Shown here: one piece after another, positions 40,747 to 53,800 of the stretch | How positions within the stretch are numbered: the stretch's first letter is position 1 | Layout: each line of letters opens with the position of its first letter | Source of the DNA: Cerioporus squamosus | Lineage: Eukaryota > Basidiomycota > Agaricomycetes > Polyporales > Polyporaceae | Length of the DNA: 64,000 nt | Assembly (NCBI GenBank): GCA_022592435.1 | Contig: JABYQS010000010.1 | Span: 1-64,000, forward strand | Direction: 5' to 3' | Position numbers and translations under genes: made by a program | Notes under the pieces: generated by a model | Told to the model about the DNA's origin: nothing | The model's database searches: none | Seen by the model: only the letters and a program-made list of their open reading frames with translations

Positions 40747-43412
40747 ATGCCCCACACGCTCTCCTCCTTGTTACCTGGTGTAACCCATGCCGCAATCACC
40801 CTCGGGACCCTCCTCCTTCCGGGCTGCTCTCATGACGTTCCGCTCAAACAGCCCCCTTCTCGCGAGCGTCTAAAGAGACCTGCCGTATCGCCGGATTTGT
40901 ACGCCGACTGGTTAACCTCGCGGAGAACCGGGACAGAGTATCTCTCCCCAGGCGCGCAGCGACCTTTTACTCCCCAAAATGTGGCATTGGCGTACAATTT
41001 GCTGCGGACATGCACGCCCGAAATTTTCTCCTCCTTGTGGGATATGCACCCGTATAGAATCTCTCTAATGGTCTCCATGGACCTATTGCGCGGAATGCTA
41101 CCTGCGTTTCGGTGTTATTCGCAGGCTCTCATGGTAGATGAGGTTAGTCTAACATTCTACTACCACCCGGATGCATGCTTACCGTTCTGAAGCTTCAAAA
41201 AGCGATCATCAGCGGCGATTTGACAGTTGAGCATCTGCTGCGTCAGTCAGCCCTTGAGCTCGCGCGGATGGCGGGGGAAACCGCGCTTGACTATCTCGCG
41301 TGAGTCGCTCAACGGCACATCCACCGCACGGTGGCTGAACATCGTTGTTCTCTAGGTCTTCCAACGAAAATATAGTGCAGACATCTGCTCGCTTCCTCGT
41401 AGAACGTCAGCAGATGGAGCATAGACTGCGCTTAGACGTCCCCACTCTTTCCGATCCCCACGTCCGCGACCTTCTGCAGGAGTCCGATATATTCGTTCGA
41501 TCATTCAACGGTTTCTCAGCGTTTGGACTCTTTTCTCCTTTCGACTTCATGCGTCTAATCAGTCTACTGTCCGAATTGTTCACCCACCTTTGGGTACTCT
41601 CTTCTCTGACATTTGGCGGTACACCACTTCACGTTATAATCCTTTCCGTTACCCTATCGGCTCTACCCGCCATGCTGTCTTGGATAGTCGGCGAGCGCAA
41701 TTCCTGGAACCACCCTAATAGCCAGCTGGAGGCGAGAAACTCAGCAAAGCAGGAAGCCATGCGTCGCCTTGCGCATAGCGATGCGTATCGACCCGAGATC
41801 ATGCTATTCGACCTCGGGCCGTGGATCCTCAGGACGTGGTCCCGTGCGAGGACCGTCCTGCTCCGGCTTGAGCGTCGACAGAACGGTTGCGACGCTGGCT
41901 TCACTTCCCGACTACTGTCATGTGTATATTTGTCAGGGACGTTCTCTGCCTTCCAGAACGTCAGTGTGTTGTTGCGAATCAATTCCGAGTTCTGCACTGA
42001 CGTGATGCTTTAGATCCCCCTGTTACTCGTCCTACACTCGACCTCTACAACCGTTGGAACCTTCACCCTGTATCGCAACACCTTGCAGGGCCTCTTCCTC
42101 ACAGCTGAGGCCCTGGTGCACACACTCAGGAAGACATTCCAGGGCGTCTTCCTCATGGGTGCATTCTGTGCCGCAACAACCCTCCGGCCCCGTCTGCAGC
42201 CTGAGGCGAGCAGGATCATCCCATACCAACAATCCGGCAGGGGAATGGCGATTGACGTCAGGTACGCGATGAATAGACCTGCGTCCGCAACTGTGGCTGA
42301 ACATTGTGCAGGGATCTCTGCTTCACTTACCCCGGTGGTACGACTCCCGCTCTCAAGCACGTCAATCTGTCTGTCAGAACGGGTGAAACACTCGCAATTG
42401 TGGGGTATAACGGTTCCGGTACGTCGCTATCCGGCTCCTGTCAAGTTTATGGCTGAAAGCAGGCGTATCATGCTCAGGCAAGTCGACACTGGCCAATATC
42501 CTCCTCCGCATCCTGGACTTTGACAGCGGGGATCTGCTCATCAATGGTGTCGACGTCCGCCGCCTCCAACCGCCTGACTTCCATATGCACGTCTCCGCGG
42601 TGTTCCAAGGTTTCTCGCGATTTGAAACGACGGTCAAAGCCAACGTGGGGGTCGGTTATGTGCCCGACATGAGCTCCTCGGAGGCGGTCGACGCAGCGCT
42701 GGAGCTCGCAGGCGCGGGGAACCTCGTACGATCGCTCCCGGACGGCCTGCGCACTCGGATCGAGGGGGATGGCTCTGATCGCAGCTATGAGGCGTTCTGC
42801 GGCGACGGTTCCGCCCCGAGCAAGGTACACGGTCTCTCCGGCGGCGAGGTAAGGTTAACTCGGCATTTCTGCGGGCGCCGTACCTCCAGTCGCTAACCTG
42901 CAGCCGCATGGCTTTCCGGACCTAGTGGCAACGAATAGCCATCTCTCGAGCGTTCATGCGTGCCCGGCGACCGGAAGTGGAGCTCTTGCTCTTCGACGAG
43001 CCCGTACGTATTGGTTACCTCCTGTTACCTCCCTTCCCGAATCCGTCCGTTCCTTCCCGCGCCGTTCGTCCCGTGGGCTCATCGTTTCCTCTCTCCCACA
43101 GACGTCCTCCTTGGACGCACACGCCCAGAAACATGTATTCGACACCATCGAGAACATCGCGCGTCCCAACGGTGATCGGACGAAGACCGTTATATTCATC
43201 ACCCATCGTTTGGCCACCGCGCGTCGAGCAGACAAGATAGCCATGATGGAGAATGGGGTGAGTTCAGCCTTAATTCTCGCGTTGTTTCAAGCTCATGAGA
43301 ACATGGTTTCCCCACGTCCGCGTACACCCAGACTGTCGTAGAGTTCGGCACCCACGAGGAGCTTCTCGGTCGCGAGGGAAGATATGCTGCTCTATATCAT
43401 GCTTCTGTCTAG
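40747..43412 (+). CDS. ABC transporter-like protein, one membrane and one ATPase domain
   Basis: Exons 40747-41142, 41193-41299, 41356-41959, 42014-42261, 42312-42418, 42478-42848, 42926-43003, 43102-43257 and 43332-43412 give 715 aa, all in phase. The N-terminal 430 aa include hydrophobic segments (LISLLSELFTHLWVLSSLTF, LHVIILSVTLSALPAMLSWI, IPLLLVLHSTSTTVGTF). The nucleotide-binding domain shows Walker A GYNGSGKST, a Q-loop in SAVFQGF, signature LSGGEWQRIAISRAF, Walker B ELLLFDEP, the D-loop SSLDAHA and the H-loop VIFITHR. Walker A and the signature region are each split by an intron. The substrate is unknown; the protein resembles a family recurrent in Agaricomycetes. The start is uncertain because the ORF is open upstream of the chosen ATG. 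Confidence 0.85.
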
Positions 43413-43641
43413 TGCAACGCAAGAAACCGGAACTCGCGCTACTTGGGACTTTGCTACATTCTTGGGAGAGTACGTTACAGTGTATGGAGCAATTGTGATG
43501 GTGGTGGGATGCATATGGATGGTAAAGGCAAGATGAACGAAGTCATGGAAAAGTAGAGTAAACGATTGAGCTGCAGTAGTTGTCTAGAAATACCGATAAG
43601 AATAGTTATATCGTGCAGATCGCTGCGTCATGGTCACCGAG

Positions 43642-46600
43642 CTAGAGTCCCTGCAACCCCCGCTGTTTGTGATTGAAGTACGTCAGGACGCCGTCGTGCA
43701 ACGCCGCATCGATACCGTTTGCTTCGGCACTAGCCGACGTAGGTAGCCTCTCTACGTCCTCGAGGAGGCCATACGTCCCCACGAGCAAGCCAAAGTCTTT
43801 CACACCCTGTATCAGGGACGGAACGCGTGCCTGGCAAGGCGTCCGCGTCAGCATGGCCCGTGTTCTACTGAACGGGAGTGAACGCACCAGCAAACCGGCG
43901 TCCAAGAGGACGCCCAGGAGATTGTTCATCTTGCTGAACTCGACCGCAGCGTCTAGGCTCCACAGCCGGTGGTCGTGGACGTCGTCGGTGTTGAGCGCGG
44001 TGGCGCTTGGCGGCACACGGCTCCTTTCCCCACACTGGGAAGCGAGGAAGACAGGATCTACAGTGCCAGAACAAGCTTAGCGCACCGCACATTGCTATTG
44101 AGCAGCGGAGAGAAAGGGTGACGTACAGTTTGGCTGTTTCCAATTCAACGCTGCGCACACGTCCGGGGCGAAGGACGTAAACACCACCGGGCGACGCCCA
44201 ATGTGCCCCTCTAGGGCCGACGTGTCGTAAACAATGCGTAAGACCGAGTTGACGACATCGTTTAGGTCGAGCTGGTGTCGCAGGGAATGTCGCTGTCGTA
44301 CTCTCGCCGGCGCATATGCTAGCTCCAAACAGATGCCGAACGCCGCGGGTACAGTCTATGGCGACAGTCTGTGAGATATTCTGACGGATGTCGATGGGAG
44401 TCCAACATACCCGCAACAAGTCTTGCAAAGTGACCATCGACGCTGCTATCCGCTTCGCCCACTGCGACGGTGACGCTGTCGTATCCAAGACAGCGCCATT
44501 ACGACCTAACCGCGCCGCTAGTGACTGAAACTGCGAGAGCGTTACATCCGCCACCCCGAGGTCGTAGTGGTCATCAGGCAGCTTCCAGTCCGCGAACACT
44601 ACGGGGTGCAGATCGCGGGTAACCTGGACGGTGACATAGATGTAGCTCCCAGTAACAGAAGAATGTGTTAGTGAGTGCCCAGAAGCCACCGCAAGCGTGG
44701 GGTTTGACGGCGACGTCTGCGCAGAGCCGAGGGCTCTGCCGTGTTGTGGTGGCCGAGGTGACAAGAGCTTCGCACTACTGGCACCGGGTACCGGCATGGC
44801 GAGCGATTTCCAGTAAGTTTCAACGGCACCTCCAATCTCGAGCTTGACCCCGCTGAACGGATTGATGACATTGATCTCGAACGACACCTTCCGTGCATGT
44901 CAGGTCAGCTCTAGTCGACCTACCAGAGGCAAGTGGTAGACACGCACCTCGCCAATGACATGCAACCGTGGATCCAAGATGGGAAGGGTGAAAGGCTGGC
45001 TATTCTGCAGGTTCTGGAAGAAGCGGGGTAGGGCCGTCGCGCGACCGATCGTCTTCGTGCCAAAGTTGGGATACAGCGAGAACTCGAGAGACATCGCGGT
45101 CGGTGACGGGACTTGGAAGGAGAACACGATCTTCTGGTCGCGGATGGGGAGCGGAACGCTATATGGCGCCGAGGTCACCGCGGGGGTAGCGGTCATAACA
45201 AGCTTCAGCAGCGGTGAAGCATGGAGGTCCCGGTCCTCGTACTGCGGCCCTGCCAGCGGATGTCGCAGGCGTACCGCCGGTGCCGCCTCTATGCTTGTGT
45301 CCTTGTAGTGCGAGGTCAAGTGGCCAATTGTAACCTGAACCAAGGACGTCCTGTCCAAGTAATTGTGGCCGTAGACACGGTACGGCATCATGGGAGGGGG
45401 GAGGTAGAGCGAAGGGATAGCATCGATGTCGGAATCCGTTCCGGTAGACCTCTGCGTATTGGTGAGAGGGGACGTCTGCGACACGGGGACTTGCGCAGCT
45501 TGGGCCCTTGTAGCCGCTTCGACCAACAGCGCGACGCAGGATCGATGGCCGTACCACGCTGCGTAGTATAACGGAGAGTTCCCTGCCTCGTCAGTGACAT
45601 TGATGCGGCTTCCGACCTCCAGCAGAACCCGAAGACACGACTCCCGTCCGAACCGCGCGGCATGGAACAGGGGCGTCCACTCGTTGTACTTGTCTGGTAC
45701 GTCCCACCCGTCATGACTCGCGAGGATACGGCACACATCCGCATGACCCTCCTGAGCAGCTAGGTGGATAGGATACTCGCCGTTGGTGTTGGGCCGGCTT
45801 GGCGCACCATACTGCAAGAGCAAAACGACAACGTCGATGTGGCCGGAACGCGCAGCAAGCGACAGTGGCATGAGATCGCTATTTGAGCTGGGATTCTGCA
45901 CCGAGACCCCTCCCTCCTCGAGGAACGCCCGGACGCATTTGACGCAGCCTTTGAGAGTACCGTAAATGAGAGGGGTGCAGTTATCGACATCTACGATGTC
46001 AGGAGGAAGCCCAACCTGGATGAGCCTGTAGCACACATCTTCGTGACCGTGCATAGCGGCGTAGTGGAGAGCAGATCGCCCATATGCGTCTGTTTTGTCC
46101 TTTTGAACCCCACCGTCAAGACAGAGGTTGACCAAACGGATGAGTCCAGCAATGGCAGCCTCGTGCAGACATGTTCGGCCATTGATGTCGTCCACGAACG
46201 TGTAGTCGAACGGCAATGCTGTCGAGGCAAGGATCAAGTCTGCTAGGGCCTGGGGAGCGTCGATGACAGCCTTCCAGAGAATGCGGGTGACGTGATTACG
46301 CGCTTCCCGTGTCTGAGCCAAGGAATCAGAGTAGCGGACGATGTCGGCTATCGCAGTCCTGTCTCCGTCAGCGACAGCCTTGCGTAGGTTGCTCTCGAAG
46401 TCGTAGAACGGCGTCATCTGCGCGTTCCGGTCGATATTGAGTTGGTGGCTGAGGATGACGTCCTCTGCGATGGCAAGCTCCCCGCCCAAACCGACGGAGA
46501 GGTCCGTCATATCCAGTAAACAAGCGGCGACGGTATCCGCCAACTCTGAGATGAGCTGTACCCGACATATGAGTAGGTTCGGACCAACACAAAGACACCA

Positions 46601-47452
46601 GCACGCACCTGTCTGTTGAACACCGGCTGCACCTCCACCTGGCGAGCGAGGTAGAGTTCTTTGGTAGTCGACCGAGAACGCTTGTCCCACTTTTTGAGGA
46701 TCTTCCGGAAGCCCATGGCGTTGATCTCAACGAATTGCTGTTGAGGCGGGATGTGTGGATAATGAGCACGACGACACGCAGGCGCGATCATCTACCTGCA
46801 GCTTTCCGATGTCCCGCTCCAGCAAGCGAAAGCCCTCCTCTACCGCACTCCACTCGACGTGGTTCTTGGTCGCGTCGTCAAGCGAGTCGGGCATAACCCG
46901 CATCGCAGCGGCACGCCGCTTGGACAGGAGCGTCTCGAGGCGTAGCTTGAGTTCGGCTTCTTTCTCGAGATAGAACGCGTTGATCTATGCAGCGAACACG
47001 CAGAGGCACGCGAGGGACTTGGTTGAACGCGTGCAATGCGCGACTAGAGGCAGGGACTCACCTTCTCTAGCTCTCGCTCAAGCTTGAAGAAGAACGCAGC
47101 CTTGTTGGCCTGAAAGCTCGGTCCACGCTCATCATCTTGGCTCAAAGACGCGTAGAGAGGGGGCTCTTCAGGGTCTTGTGCCAGCAGGGTGGTCTGCCGA
47201 GGTGTCTGGGGAAGCGTGGGGGACGCGAGGATGGTTCCCGGTCGAACGCTGCTTTGTGGCGCGAGTGCTGGAGCCTCAGCGGGCGGGCGATTGGCAGCGA
47301 GCGAGGAGATGATCTTCTTGAGAGCCTTGTAGTCCAGATAGTAGGCGGACCAGCCGGGGACCTGCTCAGCCTGGATCTGCTTCCCGAACTGCAGGAACAG
47401 AGAGGGATTCAGCGCGGGGCGTTGCGGGAGAAGGCGGGGATAGGACCTTCAT
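43642..47452 (-). CDS. PHO81: PHO81-type SPX-ankyrin-GDPD regulator
   Basis: Phosphate-starvation regulator; the yeast homologue inhibits the Pho80-Pho85 cyclin-CDK. Exons 47452-47447, 47388-47062, 46984-46796, 46737-46609, 46555-44948, 44887-44411, 44355-44127, 44057-43888 and 43830-43642 give 1107 aa. The first coding exon is just ATG AAG. The SPX domain (about residues 1-215) has MKFGKQIQAEQVPGWSAYYL, then DYKALKKII, FFFKLERELEKINAFYLEKE and NAMGFRKILKKWDKRS, with the basic inositol-pyrophosphate pocket. At least seven ankyrin repeats follow (NGRTCLHEAAIAG, YGRSALHYAAMHGH, NGEYPIHLAAQEGHADV, AGNSPLYYAAWYGH). The C-terminus is GDPD-like (RPVVFTSFAPDVCAALNW, then VPSLIQGVKDFGLLVGTYG), probably degenerate. 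No frame defect. Confidence 0.95.
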
Positions 47453-47765
47453 GATGGCAGGAAGTTACGGGCTTGCGACAAGGGGGCGGCGACGAGCACA
47501 AGTGACAGAGTAAGCTGGACAGCGGAGAAAGCTGAGCGGCCCCATTGGGCGACCTGAAGGCAGTATTTGCCCAAGCTGCTCGAGCTGCAGGCAGCCCTCT
47601 CCGACCCACGTGCACTGCAATTAGCCCCTCCTGCACCCAATCTGCATCTCGATTATCTACCCGACCGACTGCCGCGTCCATCTGTCGGCCCTCACACGAA
47701 CGTGCGTTTGATCGTCAAAATCACATTGGAAGTTGCTACGCCAGATTGCAGGTGTCTCTACGGTA
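47453..47765. promoter_or_regulatory. PHO81 promoter region
   Basis: About 313 bp between the PEX12 stop and the PHO81 start, both on minus. CACGTGGG lies at about 47608-47615; CACGTG/CACGTGGG is the core bound by Pho4-type bHLH factors in fungi. The PHO81 gene of yeast is itself controlled this way, but the link here is inferred. Confidence 0.45.
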
Positions 47766-49128
47766 TCACACGAGTATCTTCCTCAGCTGCCACATACGCG
47801 CAGGCATCAGCGTCACAGGACACCGCCCGTGTTTCTCCACCCAGTCGTGTGCGCACCGGTAGCAGAACACATATCCCGACGGGAAGGCCGTGGCGTTGGA
47901 TATCGTGTCGCGACACAGAGCACACGTTCCATATTCGACGTCATCCACCCGGACCCCCTGCGGATGTGGCGGATGGAGGCGCGGCGGCGGGACAATTGGC
48001 CCGAGAGGTGATGTTGAGAGCGACCGCGCAGGTGATGACGGCGAGTACCACCATTCAAGGAACTTGATGAAGAAGATTGCGGTAGGCAGGAGAACCTTCA
48101 GCGAATCCAGGAATAGCCGCGGCGACTTCCGCAGTATGCGTTTGAGCACGTCCAATAGCCCGCGGGGTTTCTGCCTTGGTGGTCTTTGAGCGGGACCCTG
48201 GGCCGCACGCTGAACGCATGTCAGAAGAGTGATCGTCACAACGCAGCTTGGCTACTCACCAGATCATCTGCGCTAACTCTGCGCAAGTCTACACCGACCC
48301 ACGAAAGCCACGGTCGGTAGTACGGTGTCCGTTCGAACAAGTACGCAATGTTGTAGACCAGTAACCAGACCTCATAGGACGTCTTGAGCCACGGGTATGC
48401 CGCCTTGTAGACCCGTTTCAGGCTTCCTCTCCATGACTATGCACGTCAGGCAATCTCGTTATATAAAGGAACGTTGGCACTCACCTCGTCTACTGGGGTA
48501 TGCCGCGTGTCCTCAATAAGGTCCGTCTGAAGTCCGCCCCCCAACTCTTCGAAGTAGTCCTGCGCCTTCGCGCGGATGTACGGAAGACCGACCTACGTAC
48601 GTCCGGGATCGCGTCTTTCAATCTCACGACCATGAGACAGAACGCGACAGCACGCACCAGGAAGAACAATGATCGCCAGATCTCTCGGTTGCCGAGCTTC
48701 TCCTCAGGAAAGACTCCTCCTACAGCACTCCTCGCACGGTCTGTCTTGAAGAGTGGTGTTCTTCTCCTCTTGAGCCCATAGAAGTTCTCTGCGAATGATG
48801 CGCCTGCACGAGGGGTTCATCACCAGTCTGATACGAACGAAGGACCTGCATACCTTGCGTGCGGAGATAATGTCTCTCGACGAACATCATCAATAGCGCG
48901 TAGAACTCTTCGTGCCGGTTCACTATTCGTAGGAGGTATCGTGGGTATGATTGCGCGAACACCTGGAATGCGTTGAGCTCCGTACTTTGCGCGCAGTGAC
49001 GCGACATCTCTCACCGAGAGGACATACTTCAGAGCAGGTTGTAGGAGGTCCCTCAATTGCTCCTGCGCTACTAGTTCAAAGAGCGTCGGCTTAAGTGGAT
49101 CATCTCCAGCATCGTTGAAGAACTCCAT
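47766..49128 (-). CDS. PEX12: Peroxin 12 (PEX12), RING protein of the peroxisomal import machinery
   Basis: One of the three RING peroxins (with PEX2 and PEX10) that ubiquitinate the import receptor PEX5 at the peroxisome membrane. Exons 49128-49015, 48962-48854, 48803-48658, 48592-48485, 48436-48260 and 48209-47766 give 365 aa. Seen: [20 protein letters not shown], then [74 protein letters not shown], a hydrophobic segment around [17 protein letters not shown], and a C-terminal RING-like module [19 protein letters not shown] (residues 314-348). As usual for PEX12 the zinc ligands are incomplete. All introns keep phase. Confidence 0.95.
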
Positions 49129-49483
49129 AGGAATGACCGGTCGAGCAGAGAACTGGAGTCTGAGACCTGCAGCAGTGATGGACCGGAGGAAAGTACGTGT
49201 GACGGTGTGTGGGGAAGCAACTCCGAGTGTTTCGGAGTTGGCGTCTCGCTGGCGGGAAATCATAGGAATCATGCCTCCGGTCCTGCATGTAACCATCAAA
49301 GCAACTTCAAGTTGAGGAGTACTACAGTCGATGTCTTCGGCTACAGAACTAGTGAGGCTGGCTCGCGAGCCTACTACATACTACTACTCTGAAACACACC
49401 CCGCTATGTACTTACCTGGGAACGTCGTGTCTTGCAAGGAGCCTCTCGGATCGCAGCTAGAGGGAGACCTCGATACAGATATG
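49129..49483. other. Spacer upstream of PEX12
   Basis: 355 bp between the RecA-like gene stop and the PEX12 start, both on minus. It holds the PEX12 promoter. No gene or repeat is visible. Confidence 0.4.
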
Positions 49484-50559
49484 TCAGTCCCACAAGAACA
49501 CCGTCTGTTCCTTGCCATCGTCATCGAACTGGACAGACTCCGACCACGTCCAGGTAATGTCACTGTCCCCCTCGTTCTCGACCTTGTCTCCACCCTGGAG
49601 GCGTCGAATCTTCAGTGTCTTAACCTGGGGCACGCCGGAGGATTCCTCGCCCTCGGCTGGCATTTCTTCGTCTACGTTTGAATTCGAGTTGACAGTGCGT
49701 TAATAGGTCAGTAAGACGCATGTGTGGCTGATCGCGTGAGGCGTCACTCACCTTCAAGAAACTCGACATGCCACTCGATGTAACGCTCAAGCAGAACAGA
49801 CAACGTGTCTCGGCGCGGCGTTTGACCCTCGTCGGACTCGTCGAAGGACAGGTTCTTCAAAATAGGTAACTTCAGCCTGCTCAGGCCAGAGTCGAAGACG
49901 ACCAGTCGTGATACTGTCCGGCTGCGCCAGTGTCAAGGCCAATAGCCGTCATCGAGCGCTGCATGTGCCTACCACCGAGGTGACCACGATGCCGTGAGAG
50001 CCATTGCCGAGGTTATGACAGAGAGATACGCAGACACCCTGCACAAACGCCGTGGTCAGAGGGACAGGTAATCCCATAGAGCCGGGTACGTACGTCGCGT
50101 CCGAAGATTGCGCGGTAAAGTAGTCGGAGATTTCGTGCAGGACAAGAAGCGTCGGTGCGGTGTCGAGCGTCGTTTTCGCGTGATGCAGCACATCGTCGTA
50201 CTCGTGCAGCATAGACAACAGCAAACGCAGATGAGCAAGGCTCGGAGGGTAACTACACATGCACGTAAGTACCCGCGTCCGAGACAAGCATGCACGACGT
50301 ACAACATCTCTATCCTTTGAGCCGCAGCGGCATTACGGCCGTGACCACTATATTCGCTGATCCATGCGTCATTCAAATCAACCAGGTCGTTTTTGATAGC
50401 GTCGCGACGAGGTGTCAGAAGGATGGCTCTTGCCTCGGGATCGTCAGCAGTATGGGAGATCAAGAGGTGGACTGGAGCTGATGCATGGTAGAGACCCTTC
50501 ACAAGCAAGCTCAGATAATCGGGAAGCTGTGGGCATGGCCGAGGGAACAGGGATGCCAT
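49484..50559 (-). CDS. Conserved fungal protein, possibly RecA-fold (SWSAP1/Shu-like)
   Basis: Exons 50559-50303, 50252-50094, 50038-49976, 49921-49752 and 49671-49484 give 278 aa, all in phase; four introns with GTACGT, GTGGTA or GTGAGT donors. No Walker A is present. The order of blocks (VHLLISHT, then AILLTPRRDAIKNDLVDLND, IEMFYPPSLAHLRLLLSMLH, TAPTLLVLHEISDYF, VSAYLSVITSAMALTA, SRLVVFDSGLSRLKLPIL) looks like beta-alpha elements of a RecA core lacking the P-loop. The YPPSLAHLRLLLSxLHE and TLLVLHEISDY pair recalls SWSAP1-type recombination factors. That family link is my inference and weak. The C-terminus has a strand-like TWTWSESVQF ending FLWD. Confidence 0.65.
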
Positions 50560-50847
50560 CTGAGGCAACGAGCCTCTGGGGGCTTACATGGACGAAAGCA
50601 AAGAACTGAACTTATTGCTCCTCCTCCTTGTACGAGGGCACAGCCACCATAGGGCACTCCAAGGGATCCGAAGTAACTTGTGCATATTGATATTGGGCTT
50701 GCTAACGGATGTGTCTAGTCGTAGAAGGTCATAAAACGAGAAAGCAATCACAAAACATCGGTATACATGCGGTGAAGACACTTCGAGTAGCAACGTAACA
50801 GTCTTCGGGTAAGGATCGTCCGTACTTACTTGTGGCACGACTTGAGA

Positions 50848-53800
50848 TCAAGCCCACATCGCGCGGAACTTCTCGTCAAACTCTGCAGTGACGCCATTCA
50901 CCACCTCGTACACCTTCCAGTCTCTGTCTGACACTCCGGGTGGTCTCTTGAACTCGCCCGGCTCGGCGCCCCCGATGTCCGGATCCGCCTCGGCAGGGTC
51001 AAGCGTCCCATACCCGCTGTCGATCTCAGACACCTCGTCGCCCGCCGCCGCAGACGCCTTCTGGAGGAGCTGCACCAGGCCGGTGCGGATCGACTTGAGG
51101 GTGAGCGAGAAGTCCTGAAGGACATACCACACCTCGCCGTCACGAATGCCGTTTGCCGCCTTCAGCGCCGCGGTCTGTCCGTGGTTGTAGAAGTCGAGCA
51201 GGTACGCATTCAAGGCGAACTCCTCATCGTCTTGTCCGGGGACAGAGGTGAACTGGCGCATGGAGGGGATGGCGTACTCGTTCAGGTGCAGGCCGTCTCT
51301 GGCGGTGTCGGTGAGCTCTCTCACAGAGCCGAAGTTGTCGCCGTGGCCGGAGGTGGCAACGAAGGGCGACCGGGCCACGGTGGAGATGGCGGTACGGCGC
51401 AGCTGCTCTGTAAACGGCGAAGGAGCCAGCTCCGTAGATTCGGGGCAAAGCGGCTTTCCACTGAACGGCAACTTGGCGTCTTGCCCAAGCGGTGCTGCAT
51501 GGTGCGCCACATAGGCCAGAGCGTACCCGGTGAAGACGCGTTTGATATGATCCTCGTGCTGGAGGAGCACCTGGCGTGCATCGTTGGACAAAGGTGGCAG
51601 CACGACCATCGAGGGTGACTTCCTCGTGATGTTCTTGAGGAACTTCGCGGAGGCGTACGCCTTCGGGAGATATCTCCGGCCGAAGAGGTGAGACAAGAGG
51701 AGCATGAGATCGCGCTTCGCCGTGATAATACTGCTCTGGTTACAGATCCGATGGATGACACCATGACGCAGGAGTGCAACCAGGGCGAGGTTACTTGGTT
51801 CCGTGTAGTACAGGTGAGCGGCCACGCCGAACAGGTTGACGGGGTTACCCCCTGCATCGAGCAGGCCCGCGCGACGAAGGTAGTCGATGGAGAACCGGAT
51901 ATGATGCAGGATCTGCTCCCGACCAACCTCGGACACGAAGCTGATATGAGGGAGGCGAAGTATGCTCTTGATAGCGTCCCGCGCAACAGGGGCATCATTC
52001 GATCCTTGCAGGAGGTTGAAGAGTCGGAGGACCATGGTGGACGTCAAGGGGAAGTTGCCACCAAGTGACGGTAGCTTCGAAAGCACTAGGCGTTGGCATC
52101 TGTCCATTGGGAGACCGTAGAAGACGACCTTGCCGAGAAGGTCGAATCCTCGTCGACCAGCTCGGCCGGCACATTGGCGATACTGTAATACATCAGTCGG
52201 CAGCTGCTTTGGGGCACGTTATATATTGTACGCACCATTAGTGCAGTCAGGAACGGCGAGTCCCCGCAGAATACAGACGTCTTTGTCGGAGCGTTGATAC
52301 CAAGGGCCAATGTTCCTGTCGCGATGACGACGCGCAGATAGCCCGAGCGGTACAAGCTAGAAACTCAACAGTCAGCGAAGGAAGGAATGCATTTGCATCC
52401 AACCACATACCTTTCGACAAGCGTCCGGTAATGCTTGTTCATACCCGAATGGTGCACACCAACACCCCTCCTCAGCGCCTTCAACGCCCATTCCGGCGCC
52501 GAACTCCACCTTGCCAGACTCTGGATCTCATCCTCAAGGTCTTCCTTCGTGAACGCCGGCGACATGCCCGCAAACGAGAACTGCGGCGACGGATCGTCCG
52601 GGTTGAACGACGCCTCCCAGCTCGTGTCATGCTCGGCGGCAGCGGGGGACGGGCCATCCTCGTCCTTCTTGACCTTCTTGAGCCGCTCCGCCTGGCGTTC
52701 GCGCTCCTTGGCCTTTGAGACCCAGAGCTCCCACTGCTTGATCTTGCGCTTCCACTCCGGACTCGTCGCGCGCCACTTCTCCTCGGTATCCTCCAGGACA
52801 GAGAGTATCGCTTGAGCCATCTTCTCACAAACCTTCCGGTCAAAGTTAAACAGGAGCGCAGGCTGTGAGGCGAGCAAGCACGTCAGCACGATGTAAGTCG
52901 TACCATAGGACATATTCGGGCCACGTACCAAGTCCCCACTTGCATGCAGATCGGACAGAAGCGTGATGAGGTTGGCGAAGAACTGACCCGCGTCCGGAAC
53001 GTATTGCTGGTCCGCCTTCCTAGTGACCGGGTCGGAGACCTTCTCGATGATGCCGTTCAACACCGAGTTCGGGTCCTGCGGGTCCGTCGAGTCGATCATC
53101 TCCGACACCCTGTCAGTCAGCGCGGCCTCGTAGCGCAAGATGTCCTTCTGCTTCAGCAGCGACCCTTTCTGACCGGCGAAGAATTGTGTCGGGTCCAGCG
53201 CAGAAACGTCAAACCCGAGCCTCTCCTTGGACGACTCGAAGGCGTGGTAGAGTGACAGGCAGTCCGCAGACTCCAGTGAGAAGTCCGGTGGCAGGCGTCG
53301 TGCACCGAACGAGAGCATCGAGATCGGGTGCACGAAGCGCATCCGGTCGGTCTTCTTGTACTCTTGCAGACTGTTGAGTGGCGCGGGCTTGTCTTCGGCC
53401 TGGATCAGGTACGTGAACTTCCGCAGGTGCGAGTAGCGGTGAGGATGGTGGATGAAGGTGTGCTTGAAGCCATGCGCCTCTTGTACGGACGCGAGCCACG
53501 CATTGAACTTCTCCGGCTCTCCAATAGTTGCAGATAGACCACTGTAACGGCCTCAGCATGCTACCGTTCTCATGAAGGACACGCACTTACATGAGCGGGC
53601 AAGGAGCGAGAAGGATGATTTGCTCCCAAACTGCTCCACCCTCTTGTTGGCCAATCGTATGAATCTCATCCAGGATGATACTGCAGGAGCTTGGTCAACT
53701 TCCATCTCCGGCACAGATACGCGGGTCTTACCGCTTGATACGAGGAGTCCATGTCCTGGCGAGAGGCGGGGAGAGCAACATCGTCGCCAACATCTCAGGA

